Translations under genes and position numbers: made by a program
Shown: positions 1 through 9,072 of the stretch, in pieces
Layout: each line of letters starts with the position of its first letter
Position numbering within the stretch: the first letter of the stretch is position 1
The notes under the pieces: generated by a model
What the model was told of the DNA's origin: nothing
Database searches by the model: none
Seen by the model: only the letters and a program-made list of their open reading frames with translations
Source: Paracoccus sp. S-4012
GTDB taxonomy: Bacteria > Pseudomonadota > Alphaproteobacteria > Rhodobacterales > Rhodobacteraceae
Direction of reading: 5' to 3'
Length of the DNA stretch: 44,187 nt
Assembly: GCF_009674885.1 (NCBI RefSeq)
Contig: NZ_WKKA01000020.1
Location: forward strand, 1-44,187

Positions 1-127
1 GATGAACAAGTCATGCTGCGGGTGACGGTCGGGGATCAGCTGCGCCTGACGATTCGTGCTTTCAGTGTCCATGCCTGAGCTTCGTGGTTTCAGGCACCGG
101 ATGTCAAGATTCGTGGTTTCAGTTACC
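1..127. repeat. Terminal direct repeat, left copy (circular contig overlap)
   Basis: These 127 bases recur exactly at 44061-44187. The copy contains the first codons of rep and the first iterons, so the two copies are one locus sequenced across the join. An exact 127-base overlap is typical of a de Bruijn assembler closing a circle. The molecule is therefore inferred to be a 44,060-bp circle. A true terminal redundancy, as on a linear phage genome, is possible but there are no phage packaging genes. Confidence 0.93.
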
Positions 128-197
128 ACCGGGAGATTCGTGGTTTCAGTTACCGCCAGCAGGATTTCAGTTACCGAGATTCGTGGTTTCAGTTACC
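51..197. repeat. Iteron array of the replication origin
   Basis: The 20-base unit GATTCGTGGTTTCAGTTACC occurs three times without mismatch, at 108-127, 135-154 and 178-197. Degenerate copies lie at 51-70 (inside the rep 5' end) and 79-98, and a half unit lies at 163-175. Counting the half unit as starting near 156, starts step by about 28, 29, 27, 21 and 22 bases, i.e. two to three helical turns. Placement directly upstream of and into an RPA-type initiator gene fits iteron control: Rep binds to start replication and probably represses its own gene. A TTGACA-like element on the minus strand (complement of 102-107) abuts the first perfect iteron. Confidence 0.88.
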
Positions 198-209
198 GAA
201 GGCTCAGGA

Positions 210-285
210 AAATTTAGCCAATTCAATCTGTTGTAAGCTATTTTGAGGTGCTTAACACCTTATTTAACACATATTTAACACAGCA
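210..285. other. AT-rich putative DNA-unwinding element of oriV
   Basis: This stretch next to the iterons is strongly AT-rich in a GC-rich plasmid. It holds three direct copies of TTAACAC at 252-258, 264-270 and 275-281, spaced 12 and 11 bases, and the inverted arms AGGTG/CACCT around 246-260. Short AT-rich direct repeats beside iterons are the usual melting site of iteron plasmids. No perfect DnaA box (TTATNCACA) was seen. Confidence 0.65.
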
Positions 286-556
286 GCACGGTCTGGTCGC
301 AGTCTCTCTCCCCTGCCTCGACTGGCAGCCTCTGCGGCGTCACCAGCTCCCCAGCTGCTTGCCTGGGCTGGTGTCCATCGTGATGACCAAGCGTCAAGCC
401 CACCCGGCACGCGGGTAGGGATGCCCAGTCTTACGGGCTTGCTCTGAGCGGGCCGCGAATGCTCCCCTGCGCTAAGCCGAGGGATGGCCACAGCCTTGAC
501 CGTGCTTACCGCGGTCCATACACAACCGGCGATTTCACGAAAAACAGAGAGCGCAA
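286..556. other. Intergenic, no supported gene
   Basis: GC-rich spacer between the origin and the first glycosyltransferase gene. A 75-codon minus-strand frame (264-491) has no recognisable domain, no good ribosome site and low-complexity composition, so it is not called. The promoter of the downstream gene presumably lies here, but I could not pick a convincing -35/-10 pair. Confidence 0.5.
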
Positions 557-3500
557 GTGTTGAGGCTAGCCGTTCCTCACGTCGAATCGATCACGTGCCA
601 AGCCGACTGGTCGCGCCACGATCACGCCAACCTCTCTTTCGTGAGCGAGGGAGGCGACCTGCTTCCGTTCCATCTCGCCGTGCGCAAGGACGAGAAGGCG
701 CTGGTCGCGAACTCTTTTGGCAGCGACGGCTGGCAGCACGAGTGCAGGATCGGAATTCCGGGCTTCTCGCCTACGACCGAGATCGGCATCGGCCTCGTCC
801 GCAATGACGACGAGCTCCTTGGGCTCGAGATCGTGATCGACCAAGTGCCTGTCGTCTCCATGCTGACCGGCGCCTTCGAGGGAGTAGCAGAGGCTGTCGC
901 GCTACGCCACGACAGCGCCGTGGTGCCCGAGACCGTCGCCATCACGCTTGACCCCGCCGCCGACGTCCAGCTCTGGGTCGGAAGCGACTTCAGGGTCAGG
1001 GGCTGGTTCTCGGGGTCTAGGGACGTTCCGGCGCGGTTCACACTAGGTTTTCCGGGCGACGAGGAGGTGCAGCCTCTCGTGCTGACGTGGACGGACGAGC
1101 CCGAAGGCCGAGCACTGGCCGATGACGCGCCGACCCCGGCGTACAGGGATGTCGAAAGCGGCAGCCGGGGGCACTTCACCGCCGCCCTCCCAGGCCGCAT
1201 CTGGAGCACTGTCCCTCAGGACGAGGCGGCCTCACTGCGGCTGCTCTCCGGTGACCGCATTGCCGCGAGAGTCGCTGTCAGCCGGGCGGAGATCCTCCAG
1301 TCCATCGAGGCGGCCGCGACCGGTTGCAACATCGACGACGAGGCGCACCTCGCGCTGTCGGCGCTCGAGCATGTCCGCTTCGGCGGTTTCTGGAATGACC
1401 TGTCCGAGACGGCTCGCGCGTTCTGCACCCATGTCGCCGCCCGCTACAATCTGGCGGAGTTCCTGCGCGGGGGCCTGGAGGCCGGCGAGGTCACGGTCCC
1501 GAAGCAACCCCTGCCGGTGATCGCCCCGGCTCAGGAGCTGGGAGACAAGATCCTCGACTGCGCCCGCGGCGAGATCCTCGACTTTCTCTGGGGCGGCGAA
1601 ACCGCGGGGCTGGCAGCGGTCGCCGGCCGCGTCATCGCGCAATACGCGCTCTCCGACGCCCAGGCCCTGACCCTGGTGCGGGAACTGACCGAAGAGTGCA
1701 TCTACTTCGGCGTCATGGACGAGCTGATCGAGGTCGCGCGCCCCCTGCCGCCGATCACCGCAACCCGCGACGACCCCAACTGGAACCGGAGCATCGCGCT
1801 GCCCTTCCTGCTGGCGCGGGGCGAACTCGGGCATGCCTGCGATCTGCTGTGGACGCTCGAGCCCGACGTGGACTGGATCGTCACCCCGGCGATCGGCTGG
1901 ACCCTGTCGGAGGTGATCGAGACCAGCGGCAAGTACCCGGTGGCCCTGTCGCGGCGCAACAACGCGGTCTACGCCTATTTCGACGTCGTGAAGCGGATGA
2001 GCGCCAGCTACTGGGGCCGTGCGCGCTGCTCGTCGCTGATCGCCGTCGCCGCCCGGCTTGTCCGCCGGCGGGAAAGCTTCCCGAGCTACCTGCAGCGCGA
2101 GATCGAGACCTTCGCGGCGCACCACTACGGCCTCAGCCGGGAGTTCTGGGAGCAGTTCGAGGGCATCACCGATGAGGAGCTGGGCCTCCAGCTCTGCACC
2201 GCGCGGGACAGCTTCGACGCATTTCGTCGTCTGGCGCTTCCTGGCGCGGAGGCGCCGCCCGCGGCGCCCGAGCCCGGCGCGCTGCCCGCTCTGATGACCG
2301 CGGCCGCGATGAACTGGAAGCAGCCCGTGGACGGCCAGCGGCTCGTGCGCGAGCTGATGCTGGAGCGGAGGCTCGCGCCCGATACCGCGATGCATCCGGA
2401 AGACATCCTGAGGATCGCCGCGGGGCCTTTCGGCGGCGACCTCGCACCCGTCATGGTCCCCGCAGTGCGCGAGGAGCTGCGCCGGCTGCACATCAACATT
2501 CCGAAATCCGAGCTTTACGGCCTGCAGCATCAGGCCTCGCGGGAGGCGCTCGAGACCTTCGCGCGGATCCGCAGGAACGAGCCGCTCGAGGTGGGCCAGT
2601 TCGACGCCCTGCTGGGGCGCCTCGAACTGCTGAACACCGCCGACAACCACTGGCTCGGCCTCGACATGGCGCTGCTGCTGTTCAGCGCGCTGACCGATGC
2701 CGGGCGCATCCTCGAAGCGGGCCGGTCGATTGCGCGGTTCCTGCCCGCGCTGCATGACGTCGCCGCGTCGGCGGCTTCGGCCAGCGAGCGGCTGCCCGCC
2801 ATCCGCGCTGCTGCGGTCTGGAGCAGCCTTGCCGACACCCGCCAGCCCCATCCGCTGCGCAAGGCCACGCTGAAGCTTCTCGGCCAGGCCGTCGGCCTTG
2901 ACGAAGCTCCCGTGGTCCCGGCCGCGGACGCGGCGGTTGCGGCGCCTGCCGCGGCGTTCTTCGACCTCATCGTCGTCATCATGACCTGCGAGCGTTACCT
3001 CGACGATCGCGCCGCGGCCGTCCGCAAGAGCTACGTCACCCGGCTCCAGGAACTGGGCATCCCCTATGTCTTCGTGGTCGGCGGCGGCGACGGGGCGCAG
3101 GCCGGGGACGTGGTCCGCCTGGACTGCCCCGACGACTACGAGCATCTGCCGCAGAAAACGCTGAAGGCCGTCGAGTGGGTGCACCGCAATACCCCGCACG
3201 CCTTCATGCTGAAGATCGACGACGACTGCTTCCTGAATGTGGACGAGTTCCTGTTCAGCCGCAGCTATCGCAAGTTCGACTATTACGGCCGCCGCATCCA
3301 TCGGCCGATCGGCGGCATGGACCGCACCTGGCACATGGCCAAGTCCTCGAGCGCCCGCGGCCGCATGGAACTCGACAAGTCGCCCGAGCCGTCTGTCTAT
3401 GCGGATGGCGGCTCCGGCTACAGCCTCAGCCGCCGCGCCATGGGCGCGATCCTCGATGCCGTGTCGTCGCCCGAGGGCTCGGAGCTGGTGCGCGAGTCCT

Positions 3501-4738
3501 TCATGGAGGACAAGATGGTGGGCGACCTGCTGCGCCTGCGGGGGATCGGCCTGCATTCCGAGGATCTCTACGTTTCCGTGCTGCGCAAGGCGGCAGGCTC
3601 GCGCGTGCCCGTCTCAATGTACAAAAACGCGTTCTTCAGCAGCGACGCCTCGCCGGCGAAGGTGGTCCACATCGACGGCAGCGCCCTGCAGGAGGCGGTC
3701 GGCGCGACGCTGCACCGGCCCGTGCTGGAGCCGAAAAAGATCTGGCCGACCTGGACGCCCGTCGCCGTCGGCGCCGACAGCAACGCGCTTGAACTGGTCA
3801 GCAGCCGCGCCACCTGCGAACGCTTGGCGCGGGCACCCTTGGCCGTCGTCGCCTGCGTGCGCAACGAGATGTTCATGCTGCCGAGCTTCCTCGCGCATTA
3901 CCGCAAGCTCGGGGTCGAGAGTTTCCTGATCTCGGACAACTGCTCCACCGACGGGACGCTCGACTACCTGCTGGAGCAGCCGGATGTCGTCGTCTTCTCC
4001 TGCGACACGCAGTACCGGAAATCGGTCTACGGGGTTGCCTGGCAGCAGGCGATGCTCGCCAATTTCCGCATGGGCCGCTGGAGCATCGTCGTCGATGCCG
4101 ACGAGCTTCTGGTTCACCCGGACAGCGACCGGCAGTCGCTGGCCGAGTTCCTCGCCGCGGTGGACGCGGAAGGGGCGGATTCCGTCACCTGCCTGATGCT
4201 CGACATGTATCCGCGCGGGCTGCTGGAGAACGCTAGTTTCGAGGGGGAAAACCCGTTCGAGGTCGCCGCTTACGCCGACCGCAAGCCGTTCCGGCGCACC
4301 TGGATCGGTCACGGTCCGTATTTCAACTCGCTGACCTGGACCAGCGCGCTGCGCCACCGGCTGATGCCGAACTCGAAGCCCGACGAGTTCGTGGCCCAGA
4401 AGGCCTGCATCCTGAAATACGCGCCCTGGATGCAGCTGTCGGCCGGGATCCACTATGTCGGCGACCGCCGCGCCAGCCGGAGCATGGCAATCCTCGCGCA
4501 TTTCAAGTATCACGCCGCCTTCAAGGGCAAGGTCGTGGCGGAGGTGGAGCGGGGCCAGCATTTCGGCGACGCCGCCGAATACCAGCGTTACCTGTCGCTG
4601 CTGGCGGAGGGCCGGGATACGCTGTTCGATGAGGCGGTCTCGGTGCCGTGGGACGAGGCGGAGATGGTGCGAGAGATCCTGCATACGGAACAACCGCGCC
4701 TCCGGACCTCCAAGGTAAGGCGTACACGGTCAAGATGA
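557..4738 (+). CDS. Large bifunctional glycosyltransferase (GT31-like plus GT2-type domain)
   Basis: A 1393-residue cytoplasmic protein without signal peptide. Residues 1-780 are an accessory region that I do not recognise. From about residue 800 a Rossmann-like domain begins (FDLIVVIMTCERY) with a DDD motif near residue 888 and a later YADGGSGYSLSRRA, the layout of beta-1,3-galactosyltransferase/fringe-like GT31 enzymes. From about 1094 a second domain (VVACVRNEMFMLPSFL, then ISDNCSTDGT and the metal site DADELL near 1180) matches the Glyco_tranf_2_4/GT92-like group. It probably adds two sugars of a surface glycan. GTG 557 is the only plausible early start; the upstream ribosome site is weak (AGAGAG). 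Its stop overlaps the next start (ATGA), so translation is coupled to a sulfotransferase. Acceptor unknown. Confidence 0.8.
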   Translation: MLRLAVPHVESITCQADWSRHDHANLSFVSEGGDLLPFHLAVRKDEKALVANSFGSDGWQHECRIGIPGFSPTTEIGIGLVRNDDELLGLEIVIDQVPVVSMLTGAFEGVAEAVALRHDSAVVPETVAITLDPAADVQLWVGSDFRVRGWFSGSRDVPARFTLGFPGDEEVQPLVLTWTDEPEGRALADDAPTPAYRDVESGSRGHFTAALPGRIWSTVPQDEAASLRLLSGDRIAARVAVSRAEILQSIEAAATGCNIDDEAHLALSALEHVRFGGFWNDLSETARAFCTHVAARYNLAEFLRGGLEAGEVTVPKQPLPVIAPAQELGDKILDCARGEILDFLWGGETAGLAAVAGRVIAQYALSDAQALTLVRELTEECIYFGVMDELIEVARPLPPITATRDDPNWNRSIALPFLLARGELGHACDLLWTLEPDVDWIVTPAIGWTLSEVIETSGKYPVALSRRNNAVYAYFDVVKRMSASYWGRARCSSLIAVAARLVRRRESFPSYLQREIETFAAHHYGLSREFWEQFEGITDEELGLQLCTARDSFDAFRRLALPGAEAPPAAPEPGALPALMTAAAMNWKQPVDGQRLVRELMLERRLAPDTAMHPEDILRIAAGPFGGDLAPVMVPAVREELRRLHINIPKSELYGLQHQASREALETFARIRRNEPLEVGQFDALLGRLELLNTADNHWLGLDMALLLFSALTDAGRILEAGRSIARFLPALHDVAASAASASERLPAIRAAAVWSSLADTRQPHPLRKATLKLLGQAVGLDEAPVVPAADAAVAAPAAAFFDLIVVIMTCERYLDDRAAAVRKSYVTRLQELGIPYVFVVGGGDGAQAGDVVRLDCPDDYEHLPQKTLKAVEWVHRNTPHAFMLKIDDDCFLNVDEFLFSRSYRKFDYYGRRIHRPIGGMDRTWHMAKSSSARGRMELDKSPEPSVYADGGSGYSLSRRAMGAILDAVSSPEGSELVRESFMEDKMVGDLLRLRGIGLHSEDLYVSVLRKAAGSRVPVSMYKNAFFSSDASPAKVVHIDGSALQEAVGATLHRPVLEPKKIWPTWTPVAVGADSNALELVSSRATCERLARAPLAVVACVRNEMFMLPSFLAHYRKLGVESFLISDNCSTDGTLDYLLEQPDVVVFSCDTQYRKSVYGVAWQQAMLANFRMGRWSIVVDADELLVHPDSDRQSLAEFLAAVDAEGADSVTCLMLDMYPRGLLENASFEGENPFEVAAYADRKPFRRTWIGHGPYFNSLTWTSALRHRLMPNSKPDEFVAQKACILKYAPWMQLSAGIHYVGDRRASRSMAILAHFKYHAAFKGKVVAEVERGQHFGDAAEYQRYLSLLAEGRDTLFDEAVSVPWDEAEMVREILHTEQPRLRTSKVRRTRSR

Positions 4739-5538
4739 TGGCGCCCCAGAATGCATCACCTCCGAGCCCTGTGATTTCAAAGGCTGAGGGTATGGAAAGA
4801 TCGCCCAAGCCATTTCTCGTCCTTACACTTAGAAGGACGGGTGGAACGTCGCTGGTTGACTTTATGTACCGTGTCACTCCGTTCCCCGCGGCGGAGGACG
4901 AGCCCTTCAATCGGCGCAGGGTTTGGGGAAAGGTCACCACACGCTACGAAAGTGATGGCAACACTACTAATTTGGACGCGAGCGTCGACGGCTTGCTCCA
5001 TGAACGGCCCAACATCAAACATTGCCTGGATATTGTTCCGGCCGGCATCACGTCTAGTCTCATCGATGCCTGCGCTCGGCGGGGCTATGAAATCTTTCTG
5101 CTGACGCGCAGAAACGAGGTTGACCGGCTGGTCTCCCTGGCCCTCGCGGAGGCGACCGATGTCTGGGGAGTTGCTGAAGCAAAACAGATCTATCCGCAAA
5201 TATTGGCAGGTGAGATTAGCGTACCGCCGATCTCGGTGGATCAATACATCCGTCGCGCTCGTCTGGATGCTGCCAAGCTGGGGACGACCGTTCGTCTTCT
5301 CCGACATCGCAGAGTCCACTACCAGTGGCTGGTGTTTGAGGAATTGTACCAGTCGGACCTCGACATCCGCACGTTTGCAGCGAAAATTGCTGGCAAGCTT
5401 GGCGTAGAAATCCAATCGGATGACCCTCGACTTCTTTCCTTTGTCAGCGGCTCTGGTCAAGGGAGCCGTTCCATCGAGGCCAAGGTCGGCAATACTGACA
5501 TACTAAGAGAGCGCCTAGAGAGATCCGTCGTATGTTGA
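4735..5538 (+). CDS. Sulfotransferase-like protein
   Basis: 267 residues. A P-loop-like segment LTLRRTGGTSLVDF at residues 31-44 sits where PAPS-dependent sulfotransferases bind the 5'-phosphosulfate. LLTRRNEVDRLVSLALA near residues 121-137 corresponds to the 3'-phosphate-binding segment with its Arg/Ser pair. Overall similarity to the family is weak, so donor and acceptor are uncertain. I chose ATG 4735 because it overlaps the upstream stop as ATGATG; ATG 4738 or 4792 is also possible, and an extended frame to 4648 only overlaps the glycosyltransferase gene. GC content drops from here on, suggesting that this half of the island has a separate origin. Confidence 0.65.
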   Translation: MMAPQNASPPSPVISKAEGMERSPKPFLVLTLRRTGGTSLVDFMYRVTPFPAAEDEPFNRRRVWGKVTTRYESDGNTTNLDASVDGLLHERPNIKHCLDIVPAGITSSLIDACARRGYEIFLLTRRNEVDRLVSLALAEATDVWGVAEAKQIYPQILAGEISVPPISVDQYIRRARLDAAKLGTTVRLLRHRRVHYQWLVFEELYQSDLDIRTFAAKIAGKLGVEIQSDDPRLLSFVSGSGQGSRSIEAKVGNTDILRERLERSVVC

Positions 5539-5552
5539 TGCTGCTGCATCAA
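5535..5552. terminator. Small hairpin at the sulfotransferase stop
   Basis: TTGATGC-TGCT-GCATCAA, a perfect 7-bp stem with a 4-base loop, covers the stop codon. There is no following T tract, so it may be an mRNA-stabilising hairpin rather than a terminator. Confidence 0.35.
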
Positions 5553-5639
5553 CCGGCGCGCGCCCTACCCAGTAGCTTGCAACTTTGAGCAATGATGTAC
5601 CCATCCCGGTGCGGGGGGCAGAAAGTCAGGAGATGAAAG

Positions 5640-6284
5640 ATGCCGGTAATACTCAGGCAGCACAATATCGCTTACTTCCCTGTCCCCAAGACAGGATGCA
5701 CCTCCCTCAAGGAGCTTTTCTTTGAGGTGGAGAACGGCTGGCGGTTCAAGCCGTTCAGGCGGAATGGCCAGCAGTACCACATCCATCATGCCTACCCCTC
5801 AGTGCTGTTTTCTGAGATGCGGCCCCAACGTTTCGAGGGGTTGGATCGGTTCCTGATCGTCCGAGATCCAGTGGCCCGGTTCCTCTCGGCCTATAGCAAC
5901 CGAGTTGTTCACCATGGCGAGCTCTCCGTGGAATATGCGGGAAACTCCTTGATGAAAGAAGGCCTTCCCTACAGTCCGTCACTGTCGGAATTTGTCACTA
6001 ACATTGCTGGTTATCGCAAGGCGGTACCAGTGATCGAGCATCACGTCCGGCCCCTCGTTGACTTCGCCGGCATGAACGCGGAATACTACACGCGTATTTA
6101 CTCGATCTCCAAGATCGGCGACTTCGCTCAGATGGTCTGTGAACGAACCGGGACAGATGTCGAGCTGCGGAGGCTTCAGACGGGAGGACCTAAGATCACG
6201 GTTGACGCTCTCTCGCCGAAGGAGCTTGAAGTAGTCCGTGAAATCTATGCTGATGATTTCAATGTCTATGGAAGCTACTTCTGA
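5640..6284 (+). CDS. Sulfotransferase family 2-type carbohydrate sulfotransferase
   Basis: 214 residues. The 5'-phosphosulfate loop PKTGCTSLK is at residues 16-24 and the 3'-phosphate segment IVRDPVARFLSAYSNRV at 73-89, both close to the Sulfotransfer_2 consensus (PKxGxTSL; RDPxxRxxSAY). It is expected to move sulfate from PAPS to a sugar hydroxyl. There is no transmembrane anchor, so it acts in the cytoplasm. A good ribosome site (CAGGAGATGAAAG) precedes ATG 5640. It lies between another sulfotransferase and a pyruvyltransferase fusion, which points to a doubly acidic (sulfated and pyruvylated) surface glycan. No PAPS synthesis genes are on the plasmid; the chromosome must supply the donor. 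Confidence 0.85.
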   Translation: MPVILRQHNIAYFPVPKTGCTSLKELFFEVENGWRFKPFRRNGQQYHIHHAYPSVLFSEMRPQRFEGLDRFLIVRDPVARFLSAYSNRVVHHGELSVEYAGNSLMKEGLPYSPSLSEFVTNIAGYRKAVPVIEHHVRPLVDFAGMNAEYYTRIYSISKIGDFAQMVCERTGTDVELRRLQTGGPKITVDALSPKELEVVREIYADDFNVYGSYF

Positions 6285-6330
6285 GCGCCTTGGCAATTGT
6301 TTTTGGCGCGACTAGTCACGGCGGAAGCAA

Positions 6331-8961
6331 GTGCGAACTCCGGCGAACGCGCCGCCCTCGACCCTGTTGCGGAGCACCACATTGACAACCAATGCACTCA
6401 AGCACCTGCCGAAACATGTAGATGACTTTATCCGCGACGCCGGCAAACAAAATCATGCCCGGCGAGCACGTATTTTCAAGAACAGGTGCTATACCGTAGA
6501 TTTCGACTGCCACGGAACCGCGTTCGCCTTCGATTTTGTTCCTGCGGCAAACGACACAGTTTCCTTAGACTTCGTGCCGCGCGGAGATAGTCCGACTTCT
6601 GCCGCCTACAATGCAGAAGCTCGCACGGGGAAGCGCAGGGTAATCGATGAAGCGCCCATTGACATCGCGCTGAAGGCGTTCGCGTCGAAGCTAGCTAGGG
6701 TCGAGGATCTAATAAAATCGCCGCACCTAGACAATCCCCTCCGCGGCGTAACAGAGACAACGGTCGAGAACACGGCCACAGACCTCGAGGGCGCTCTGAC
6801 CGTCGGAGTTATGACGCTCCCGCTTAGCGCCAATTTCGGCAACAACCTTCAGGCGTTTGCTCTTATAGACACGCTCCGCCGTATGGGACACCGCACGGTT
6901 CTCATCAACCGTCGGCGCCCGCCGAAGGACTATGTGGAGAACGATGCCGCCATCACGGCCAGCCGTTCTCGGGCCCTATTCATTGATTATGCGGATCAGA
7001 CTCCTCGGTACCTGCCAAAGGTCAATGCTAGGTTTGTCGATCGGCACATTGGCCACTCAACACCGGCCTTTGTTTCCTCGCAGCAACTAACCCGCAACAT
7101 CGACCGCTATGATCTCGACGCCGTGATCGTCGGCAGCGATCAGACCTGGCGTCCAAACTACGCGTCAACGCTTCTTAGTGACTTCTTTTTAGGGTTCCTA
7201 GATCGGTTCCCACGTGACATCCGACGGATCAGCTACGCTGCATCGTTCGGTGCAGATCGATGGGAGTACGGGCCCGAGGCCCAACGGACGGTCGCCCCCC
7301 TTCTTCAAAAGTTCGACGCGGTGTCTGTCCGAGAGGATAATGCCGTAGAGCTGTGCCGCACAAATCTGGGTCGGGATGCCGTGCATGTGTTGGACCCAAC
7401 GATGCTCGTCTCGCCTGACCGCTACGTCGAGGTTTTCTCAGAGATTGTCGCTCCCCATGCCGAAGACCGACTTGTAACCTATATCCTTGATCCGACGAGC
7501 GACAAGGATGCGCTTCTTGCGACGCTGTCGCAACACTTGGGCCTTCCCATTTATTCGACGAACGGGCGACCGTACACCTCCGGTGACCCGCTCAAGGATA
7601 AGCATGGCGACAACTCAGTAGAACGCTGGCTGGCATCGATACACGGCTCACGCTTCGTCGTTACAGATTCATTCCACGGCATGGTCTTTGCCATCATATT
7701 CAAAAAGCCATTTATTGTCTATGCAAACCCACGCCGGGGGATGGCGCGGTTTACTTCCCTTTTGGGCTTACTCGGACTAGAGAGACGGCTCGTGACGACA
7801 GCGCCGGACATGAGTATAGAGCAGGCACTGCAGCCTATCGATTGGCGCGACGTTGACGAACGGCTGCGCAGGATGCGGCAGTCTTCAATGGAGTTTCTAC
7901 AGCGGGCGCTCGCGCCAAAGACAGAACATGCCGCTTCCTCGCAAGACCGCTCGCGTACTCATTCCCAAGAGATCGCGCACAATGCTCCCGTCTCAACAAG
8001 TGGCGGTTTTGTCGACGACGCCCGCAGGCTGGCTTTGCTCGACAGCAAGAGATACTCAGCTGCCTATCTAGGGGGCGACCCGGCCGGAAAGCTTCGTGCA
8101 GTGTTGATGTTTGATGCGCATGCGCTCGAGAAAGGTTTGAGCCATACGTCGTTCAGACCGGGGTTTGGAAAGCGACCGTTGGCGCGCCTGGCTGAAAAAA
8201 CCACTCTGTGGCTGGACTCGGGCAATGATCTAAACGATCCATTTTTCTTGGCCGCAACAGCTGCTCTTCGTGCCTACTTTGAACGTCACAGGGCGTTACA
8301 CGTCAACGTTGCGCATCTTTGGAGACTGTTCCCGCCGCGGATACAAGATCTAATAGCATCGTCGGATAGCTCGCAGGGAGGCGCGTTAAGGGCGCGCCAG
8401 GATCGTGAGACAGTTCCGCCAATCGAAAACAGTAAGTCGTTTATGGAAGTGGCCTACGGCCGGCGCAGCGTTCGGGAGTTCACCCCCGATCCCGTAGACA
8501 TTGAAGCTATCAAACAGGCGGTGCGAATTGCCTCGCAGGCACCCTCAGTCTGCAATCGGCAGGCACCGAGAGTCCATTACTTCAGAGATCGAGAGACGAT
8601 CAGCCGTCTGGTGGATCTACAGGGCGGGTTTAGCGGATATCCAAAGCCACCCGGACTACTGCTGGTAACCTGCGATCTGACGGCTTTTATCTACCACACC
8701 GAGCGCAATCAGGGCTATATAGACGGCGGTCTCTTTATGATGACACTCTTGCTTGGATTGGAGCAAGTCGGACTGGGCGCGTGTCCGTTGAATGCGGCAA
8801 TGGATGCGCGACGGGAGCGCGCTATCCGTGAGATTATATCGGTTCCTGAGTCAGAAGCCATGATCTCCTTTGTGGCAGTTGGGCATTATGATCCAGCCGT
8901 TTTGGTGGCGAGGTCCCTTAGATATCCCGTCGAAGAGGTACTAAGCGTCCACGGCGAATGA
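6331..8961 (+). CDS. Polysaccharide pyruvyltransferase fused to a nitroreductase-like domain
   Basis: 876 residues. Residues 1-150 are an uncharacterised N-terminal part. Residues about 155-520 are a polysaccharide pyruvyltransferase domain (PF04230): VGVMTLPLSANFGNNLQA at the start, VIVGSDQTWRP, and TDSFHGMVFAI near 443-453, the family's conserved SFHG motif. After a linker, residues about 700-860 read as a nitroreductase fold (YGRRSVREF, ASQAPSVCNRQ, then DGGLFMMTLLLGLEQVGLG), an FMN enzyme. The first domain should add a pyruvate ketal from PEP to a sugar. Nitroreductase genes are sometimes found beside such transferases in exopolysaccharide loci; a single-chain fusion is less usual. GTG 6331 follows GGCGGAAG; no ATG occurs early in frame. 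The substrate of the FMN domain is unknown. Confidence 0.82.
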   Translation: MRTPANAPPSTLLRSTTLTTNALKHLPKHVDDFIRDAGKQNHARRARIFKNRCYTVDFDCHGTAFAFDFVPAANDTVSLDFVPRGDSPTSAAYNAEARTGKRRVIDEAPIDIALKAFASKLARVEDLIKSPHLDNPLRGVTETTVENTATDLEGALTVGVMTLPLSANFGNNLQAFALIDTLRRMGHRTVLINRRRPPKDYVENDAAITASRSRALFIDYADQTPRYLPKVNARFVDRHIGHSTPAFVSSQQLTRNIDRYDLDAVIVGSDQTWRPNYASTLLSDFFLGFLDRFPRDIRRISYAASFGADRWEYGPEAQRTVAPLLQKFDAVSVREDNAVELCRTNLGRDAVHVLDPTMLVSPDRYVEVFSEIVAPHAEDRLVTYILDPTSDKDALLATLSQHLGLPIYSTNGRPYTSGDPLKDKHGDNSVERWLASIHGSRFVVTDSFHGMVFAIIFKKPFIVYANPRRGMARFTSLLGLLGLERRLVTTAPDMSIEQALQPIDWRDVDERLRRMRQSSMEFLQRALAPKTEHAASSQDRSRTHSQEIAHNAPVSTSGGFVDDARRLALLDSKRYSAAYLGGDPAGKLRAVLMFDAHALEKGLSHTSFRPGFGKRPLARLAEKTTLWLDSGNDLNDPFFLAATAALRAYFERHRALHVNVAHLWRLFPPRIQDLIASSDSSQGGALRARQDRETVPPIENSKSFMEVAYGRRSVREFTPDPVDIEAIKQAVRIASQAPSVCNRQAPRVHYFRDRETISRLVDLQGGFSGYPKPPGLLLVTCDLTAFIYHTERNQGYIDGGLFMMTLLLGLEQVGLGACPLNAAMDARRERAIREIISVPESEAMISFVAVGHYDPAVLVARSLRYPVEEVLSVHGE

Positions 8962-9072
8962 GCAGGGATCGTTCCAACGATGAGGGTGCGCCTGCCAACA
9001 TCAGCGGGTGACGATCTTGTTAACTTTACGCGTGGAGTGCCACGGGCTTCCCGAGCATATGAGGAAAGGTGC

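Noticed and set aside
264..491. 75-codon minus-strand frame beside the origin
   Set aside because: No ribosome site, no recognisable domain, overlaps the AT-rich origin element.
1232..3556. Long minus-strand open frame (774 codons)
   Set aside because: Lies wholly antisense to the glycosyltransferase gene; it arises from high-GC codon bias and has no domain or ribosome site.
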